A stretch of 53,351 bases of DNA from assembly GCA_052389435.1 (NCBI GenBank), contig JBQTIB010000040.1:1-53351 (forward strand). Direction: 5' to 3'. How positions within the stretch are numbered: position 1 is the first letter of the stretch; each line of letters begins with the position of its first letter. A program made the translations under genes and the position numbers. Under the pieces are notes generated by a model. It saw only the letters and a list, made by a program, of their open reading frames with translations, did no database searches and was not told where the DNA came from. The DNA is from JBQTKD01 sp052389435. Lineage in GTDB: Bacteria > Actinomycetota > Actinomycetes > Sporichthyales > Sporichthyaceae. This document shows positions 49,185-53,351 of the stretch, in pieces.

Positions 49185-50138
49185 ATGCCGGCCGTGACCG
49201 TTTCCGACATCACCGTCGTCCCGCACGTTCCCGAGCCCGACCGCGCCACCGCGGTCGACCGCCCGGTCCTTGCCACCACTCAGGCGCCCACCGGCTACGA
49301 GGGGGAGGGCTTCCCTGTCCGGCGGGCGTTCGCCGGGGTCAACACCGCCTTCCTCGACCCGTTCCTGCACATGGACCAGATGGGCGAGATCGAGTACGCG
49401 CCCGGAGAGCCCAAGGGGACCGACTGGCATCCGCACCGCGGCTTCGAGACCGTCACCTACATCCTCGACGGCGAGTTCGAGCACAGGGACTCCCACGGCG
49501 GCGGCGGACTGATCACCAACGGCGACACCCAGTGGATGACCGCCGGGTCCGGCCTGCTGCACATCGAGCGCCCGCCGGAGCACCTCGTCGCCTCGGGTGG
49601 CCTGTTCCACGGCTTCCAGCTCTGGGTGAACCTGCCGCGCAAGGACAAGATGGCCGCCCCGCGCTACCAGGACATCCGCGCGCGCGAGGTGGCGCTGCTC
49701 TCCTCGGCCGACGGCGGCGCGCTGCTGCGGGTCATCGCGGGCGAGCTGGCGGGGCACGGGGGACCCGGCATCACCCACACCCCGATCACGATCGTCCACG
49801 CCACCGTCTCGCCGGGAGCGCAGCTGCGCATCCCGTGGAATCCGGACTTCAACGCGCTCGTCTACGCGATGTCCGGCACCGGCTCGGTCGGGACGGATCC
49901 CGCCAGGCTGCAGACCGGCACCCTCGCGGTCCTGGGCAACGGAGACGCGATCGCCATCGCCGCGGACGCCACGCAGGACGCGCGGCACGCCGCTGGACTC
50001 GACGTCCTGATCCTCGGCGGCCGGCCGATCAAGGAGCCGGTCGCGCACTACGGGCCGTTCGTCATGAACACCCGCGAGGAACTGATGCAGGCCTTCGAGG
50101 ACTACCAGGCCGGCCGGTTGGGCGTCATCCCCGGCTGA
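49185..50138 (+). CDS. Pirin-family protein
   Basis: 317 aa from ATG 49185. The bicupin metal motif is DWHPHRGFETVTYILDG (two His), EHRDSHGG (His) and GLLHIERP (Glu), giving an intact Fe site in the N-terminal cupin. Pirins include quercetinases and redox-sensitive regulators. The upstream ECF-type boxes fit oxidative-stress expression. The C-terminal cupin lacks a clear metal set, as is usual. The next gene starts 89 bases after. Confidence 0.92.
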   Translation: MPAVTVSDITVVPHVPEPDRATAVDRPVLATTQAPTGYEGEGFPVRRAFAGVNTAFLDPFLHMDQMGEIEYAPGEPKGTDWHPHRGFETVTYILDGEFEHRDSHGGGGLITNGDTQWMTAGSGLLHIERPPEHLVASGGLFHGFQLWVNLPRKDKMAAPRYQDIRAREVALLSSADGGALLRVIAGELAGHGGPGITHTPITIVHATVSPGAQLRIPWNPDFNALVYAMSGTGSVGTDPARLQTGTLAVLGNGDAIAIAADATQDARHAAGLDVLILGGRPIKEPVAHYGPFVMNTREELMQAFEDYQAGRLGVIPG

Positions 50139-50226
50139 GCGAGCGCCGACCTGCAACCGTGCGGGCCACCGGTTGCTCGCAGGCTCGGAAACGACCATGG
50201 GCCGGTGGGCGGTAGCCTCCCGGCCC

Positions 50227-50985
50227 ATGGAGCACGTCTACATGCCGGTCATCGCGGGCCTGCACACCTGGTTCCGGCTCTCGGACATCAAGGTCACGGT
50301 CGTCGGGTCCGAGCACGTGCCGGTGACGGGCCCGGCGGTGCTCGCGTCGAACCACGTCAGCTACCTCGACTTCATCTTCGCCGGCATGGGCGCCCGACCC
50401 TCGGGGCGGCTCGTCCGCTTCATGGCGAAAGAGGGCGTGTTCCAGCATCCGGTCAGCGGTCCGCTGATGCGCGGCATGAAGCACATCCCGGTCGATCGCG
50501 ACGCCGGGATGGCCTCTTTCCGCGAGGCCCTCAAGGCGCTCAAGGCCGGCGAGGTCGTCGGGGTCTTCCCCGAGGCGACCATCTCCCGATCGTTCACCGT
50601 CAAGGAGATCAAGAGCGGTGCGGTGCGGATGGCCGTCGCCACCAAGGCGCCGCTCATCCCGTGCGCGGTGTGGGGCGGACAGCGCCTGTGGACCAAGGGC
50701 CGGGGCAAGAACCTGCTGCAGCGCAAGGTTCCGATCCTGGTCTACGTCGGCGAGCCGATGCACCCGCAGCGCGGCGAGGACCCGCAGGTGCTCGCCGACG
50801 AACTGAAGACGCGCATGCAGGCGCTGCTGGACCGCGCGCAGGCGGACTATCCGGTCAAGCCCAAGAACGCCGACGACGGGTGGTGGCTGCCCGCGCACCT
50901 CGGCGGCACCGCACCGGAGCCGGCCGAGGCCCGCAGGCTCGACGACCCCACGCTCGACGCCCCCACGCTCGAGGCAGAGGCCTGA
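50227..50985 (+). CDS. PlsC-family 1-acylglycerol-phosphate acyltransferase
   Basis: 252 aa from ATG 50227; ATG 50197 is in frame. The acyltransferase block ASNHVSYLDFIFAG holds the NH-x4-D motif in the form NHVSYLD, FMAKEGVFQHP follows, and FPEATISRSF is the EGTRS-like motif of this subfamily. It should add an acyl chain to a lysophospholipid or related acceptor at the membrane. The C-terminus has a repeated DDPTLDAPTLEAE tail. The following gene starts 24 bases later on the same strand. Confidence 0.9.
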   Translation: MEHVYMPVIAGLHTWFRLSDIKVTVVGSEHVPVTGPAVLASNHVSYLDFIFAGMGARPSGRLVRFMAKEGVFQHPVSGPLMRGMKHIPVDRDAGMASFREALKALKAGEVVGVFPEATISRSFTVKEIKSGAVRMAVATKAPLIPCAVWGGQRLWTKGRGKNLLQRKVPILVYVGEPMHPQRGEDPQVLADELKTRMQALLDRAQADYPVKPKNADDGWWLPAHLGGTAPEPAEARRLDDPTLDAPTLEAEA

Positions 50986-51009
50986 TCCGGCGTCCCTTAC
51001 CTTTAACGG

Positions 51010-51414
51010 GTGCCGCGCACACTGCTCCGCCCGGGATGGGTGGCCCTTCACCTGCTGACGCTGGTGGTCGTGGTCGCCTTCGTTCGGCTCGGCTGGTGGC
51101 AGCTGGTCCGGGCGCGGGAGGGCAACGCCCTGAGCATCGGCTACGCGCTGGAATGGCCGGTCTTCGCCGTCTTCACCCTCGCCGTGTGGGTCTGGCTGTG
51201 TCGCGATGCGCTTCGCCGGGAACGAGCCGGCGCGGGCGCCGCGCCGATCCCCGAACCGGCCCCCAACCCCACCCGGGTGCCGGACGAGTTGGTGCTCCCG
51301 AGCGCCCCCGCGCCGCTCGCCGCGGTTTTCGACAGTTCCCAGCCCTGCGAAGATCCAGAACTGGCCGCGTACAACCGCATGCTGGCCGCCTATGAGAAAG
51401 CACCCCGCCGATGA
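51010..51414 (+). CDS. Two-span membrane protein with SURF1-like N-terminus
   Basis: 134 aa from GTG 51010. The start LLRPGWVALHLLTLVVVVAF and LGWWQLVRA resembles the first membrane span of SURF1, but the protein is much shorter and lacks the SURF1 outer domain. A second span lies at about 44-64, followed by a Pro/Ala-rich cytoplasmic tail. The stop overlaps the DUF3817 start by 4 bases. Function is unknown; the pairing with DUF3817 suggests a joint membrane role. Confidence 0.78.
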   Translation: MPRTLLRPGWVALHLLTLVVVVAFVRLGWWQLVRAREGNALSIGYALEWPVFAVFTLAVWVWLCRDALRRERAGAGAAPIPEPAPNPTRVPDELVLPSAPAPLAAVFDSSQPCEDPELAAYNRMLAAYEKAPRR

Positions 51415-51731
51415 CGACCGCTCCCGCCCAGGACTCGATCGCGGGGCCGCTGCGCCGCTACCAGATCTCCGCGTACGTGATCGGCGTGCTGCTGATCGTC
51501 GCCTGCGGGTTCTCGATCTCCGAGCACGTCTTCGACGCGGGCGAGGGCCGCTGGCTGTGGCTCGCGCACGGCTGGTTCGGCGTGGTGTACCTCGGCTTCG
51601 CCTTCGACCTGTTCCGCCGCCGCAGCTGGCCGCTGATGCGGCTGGTGCAGATGGTCGTGTCCGGCTGGATTCCGGGGCTCACGTTCGTGATGGAGCGCCG
51701 GATCGTCGCCCTCGTCGCGGCCGGCAAGTGA
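51411..51731 (+). CDS. DUF3817 membrane protein
   Basis: 106 aa from ATG 51411 (ATGA overlap). Three spans and the HGWFGVVYLGFAFDLFRRRSW and SGWIPGLTFVMERR motifs match DUF3817. In other bacteria similar domains are found alone or at the end of larger membrane proteins. Function is unknown. It is coupled to the SURF1-like protein gene and followed by tesB after 25 bases. Confidence 0.92.
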   Translation: MTTAPAQDSIAGPLRRYQISAYVIGVLLIVACGFSISEHVFDAGEGRWLWLAHGWFGVVYLGFAFDLFRRRSWPLMRLVQMVVSGWIPGLTFVMERRIVALVAAGK

Positions 51732-51756
51732 TCGATCGTCCGGCGCAGTAGCGACG

Positions 51757-52629
51757 ATGCCCAGCTCCGTCCACGAACTGATCGACCTGTTCGAACTCGA
51801 GACGATCGAGGACGGACTGTTCCGAGCCCAACCGCCGGTGACCCTGCTCCAGCGCGTCTTCGGCGGGCAGGTGCTCGGGCAGGCGTTGCTCGCCGCGAAT
51901 CAGACGGTGCCGCGCGAGCGTCGGGTGCACTCCCTGCACGCCTACTTCCTCGTCGGCGGCGATCCGAAGGTGCCGATCGTCTACGACGTCCAGGCGCTGC
52001 GGGACGGCCGGTCGTTCAGCGCGCGCCGCGTGGCCGCCCGTCAGCACGGCCGCCACATCTTCTATCTGACGGCCTCCTTCCAGAACGAGGAGGAGGGCCT
52101 CGAGCATCAGGACTCCGCTCCTGCGGTGCCGCGGCCGCACGAGTGCCCGACCCTCGCCGACCACATGGCGACCACGGGGGAGGCGGCCATCGCCGACCAC
52201 GTCGCGGCCGAGTTCGGCGCCCTCGACGTGCGCTACGCCGGTTCGTCGGCTCCCGACGGGACGATCGTCGATCCCGCCCACCCGGCGGTCTCCCGGATCT
52301 GGCTGCGAGCCAACGAGCGCCTGCCCGACTCGAGCGTTCTGCACAAGTGCGTGCTCGCGTACATGAGCGATCTGACGCTGCTTCACGCCGGGTTGGTGCC
52401 GCACGGAATCGACATCGAACGCACCATGCGGGCCTCGCTGGACCACGCGCTGTGGTTCCACCGACCCTTTCGCGCCGACGAGTGGCTGCTCTACGACCAG
52501 GTCTCGCCCTCGGCGAGCGGAGGGCGGGGACTGTCGATCGGCAGACTGTTCGACGAGCGCGGCTCGCTGGTCGCGACCGCGGTTCAGGAAGGACTGATCA
52601 GGGCAGTTCCCGGACCCCCGGTGCCCTGA
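51757..52629 (+). CDS. tesB: Acyl-CoA thioesterase II
   Basis: 290 aa from ATG 51757. The double-hotdog TesB pattern is intact: FGGQVLGQALLAANQTV, VHSLHAYFLVGGDP, VAARQHGRHIFYLTASFQ, then YMSDLTLLHAGL and SLDHALWFHRPFRADEWLLYD near the end, with the catalytic Asp in YMSD. It hydrolyses acyl-CoA to free acid. It lies downstream of the small membrane genes on the same strand. The reading frame is unbroken and of normal length. Confidence 0.95.
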   Translation: MPSSVHELIDLFELETIEDGLFRAQPPVTLLQRVFGGQVLGQALLAANQTVPRERRVHSLHAYFLVGGDPKVPIVYDVQALRDGRSFSARRVAARQHGRHIFYLTASFQNEEEGLEHQDSAPAVPRPHECPTLADHMATTGEAAIADHVAAEFGALDVRYAGSSAPDGTIVDPAHPAVSRIWLRANERLPDSSVLHKCVLAYMSDLTLLHAGLVPHGIDIERTMRASLDHALWFHRPFRADEWLLYDQVSPSASGGRGLSIGRLFDERGSLVATAVQEGLIRAVPGPPVP

Positions 52630-52730
52630 CCGTGTGGCCAAGGCCTTGTTGGCCCCGCCCCGTCGATGAGGCATGCTGAAGAGGTTCGTTCGTTGCCCGC
52701 GAGCGGCCGCCCGCCGAGAGGACGCGTCCA

Positions 52731-53351
52731 GTGACCGACCTCGCCTCCGGAGACACCGCCCCGGATCGCTCCGGTGTGGATCGCGAGGGCACGGATCGTT
52801 CCAGCGCGGAACGCGTGGGCACGGACCGCTCCGAAGGCGGTGGCGGCGCCCGCGCGGGCGAGGCGCGCGATCGCGGCTCCCGCGGCCTGTTCTCGCTCGT
52901 CCCGGTGCCGGTCGGGCTCGACCCGCCCGCGGCGCGCATCCCCGCGGACCCCCTGCTCCCCGATCTCGCGCAGATCGACCCGGCGCGTCTGGACGTCATG
53001 TTCGACCCGGCGAACCTGCGGCGTCCGGTCCTGACCTGCGTGCTCGAACGCGTCGCGGCGATCCTCGACGGCGTCGCGGTGCTCCAGACGCCCGGGATGG
53101 TCGTCGTCGACCGCGCCGGGGACGGGGACACCGTCGGCGTGCCGCTGCGTCCCGACGTCCGTCCCGAGGACCGCGAATCGCTCGACCGCGCACTCAGCCT
53201 CGGCGGCGTCACCGTGCTCCCCGCCCGCGGGTCCCGCCCCCGTCGCCTGCTCGTAGCCGTCCGCGGCTGCGGCGAACTGCTCGGCTACCTCGTCGCCACC
53301 TCCCGCAGCGACGGACCCTGGCCGCGGGCCGTGGCCGCGCGGGCCGCGCGC
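52731..53351 (+). CDS. Unknown protein, N-terminal part (runs off window end)
   Basis: 207 codons from GTG 52731 (GAGAGG upstream) to the window end. The first ~45 residues are Asp/Arg/Ser/Gly-rich with short repeats (DRSG, DREGTDRS, ERVGTDRSEG). A Pro-rich stretch follows, then from about residue 85 an ordered domain (LDVMFDPANL ... LERVAAILDGVAVLQTPGMVVVDRAG) that could be GAF-like. The rest is outside, so the product is open; a GAF-containing sensor or regulator is one possibility. Confidence 0.6.
   Translation, partial: MTDLASGDTAPDRSGVDREGTDRSSAERVGTDRSEGGGGARAGEARDRGSRGLFSLVPVPVGLDPPAARIPADPLLPDLAQIDPARLDVMFDPANLRRPVLTCVLERVAAILDGVAVLQTPGMVVVDRAGDGDTVGVPLRPDVRPEDRESLDRALSLGGVTVLPARGSRPRRLLVAVRGCGELLGYLVATSRSDGPWPRAVAARAAR

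Overview
The window is very G+C-rich DNA with dense genes, many GTG starts, 4-bp ATGA/GTGA overlaps and weak codon constraint except at third positions. Together with Rv1331–Rv1341-like synteny (clpS, a DUF2017-like gene, mec, cysO, cysM ... murI, an Rv1339-like gene, rph, rdgB), DUF3039, DUF3817 and a Mec/CysO/CysM cysteine pathway, this points to a chromosomal segment of a free-living actinomycete, perhaps near Sporichthya/Frankia-type lineages (genus not provable here). I see no phage, plasmid, IS or CRISPR signature.

Layout. 1–5.8 kb: TasA/camelysin-like secreted subunits (three related proteins, one cut by the window edge), a SipW-type signal peptidase, a possible 44-aa leader ORF, and a complete phosphorelay (OmpR-type regulator, GAF-PAS hybrid kinase, single-domain receiver, Hpt) on the minus strand. 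6–8.5 kb: adk, a PAS-GGDEF cyclase, a YqgE/AlgH protein and DUF3039. 8.5–14 kb: a three-gene molybdenum-hydroxylase-like operon with altered catalytic and cluster-ligand positions, coupled to an SF2 helicase. 14–16 kb: an Lrp/AsnC regulator divergent from hpd, whose stop codon lies in a 16-bp minisatellite. 16–21 kb: two small membrane proteins and sbcDC. 21–24 kb: clpS, DUF2017, mec, cysO, cysM. 24–29.5 kb: an accessory block (an apparently degenerate methyltransferase beside an intact relative, an SRPBCC protein, a fluoroacetate-dehalogenase-like hydrolase, an F420-type reductase, a His-rich lipoprotein and a winged-helix methyltransferase). 29.6–33 kb: murI, a metallo-beta-lactamase-fold phosphodiesterase, rph, rdgB, a SUKH-like protein and tRNA-Leu(TAG). 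33–40 kb: bcp, DUF3618, a low-complexity secreted protein, a GroES-like protein, a group 2 sigma factor, pgm-idi and an SDR. 40–49 kb: a minus-strand operon for a LivHM-fused ABC importer with two solute-binding lipoproteins, LivF and three accessory envelope proteins, preceded downstream by a small wHTH/membrane operon. 49–53 kb: pirin, a PlsC-like acyltransferase, a small membrane protein, DUF3817, tesB and a partial unknown gene.

How genes work together. The phosphorelay could control the adjacent SipW/TasA-like export genes. mec-cysO-cysM form the sulfur-carrier route to cysteine, with an unusual C-terminal tail on CysO. Three ECF-type promoter candidates (GGAAY-N18/19-GTT) precede the GroES-like gene, the sigma gene and pirin, suggesting one stress regulon. 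A 15-bp palindrome CTGAC-N5-GTCAG lies on stop codons at four gene ends and recurs once inside sbcC. The best candidates for undescribed biology are the altered molybdenum-hydroxylase cassette, the LivHM importer with its accessory proteins, the tailed CysO, and the palindromic gene-end element.
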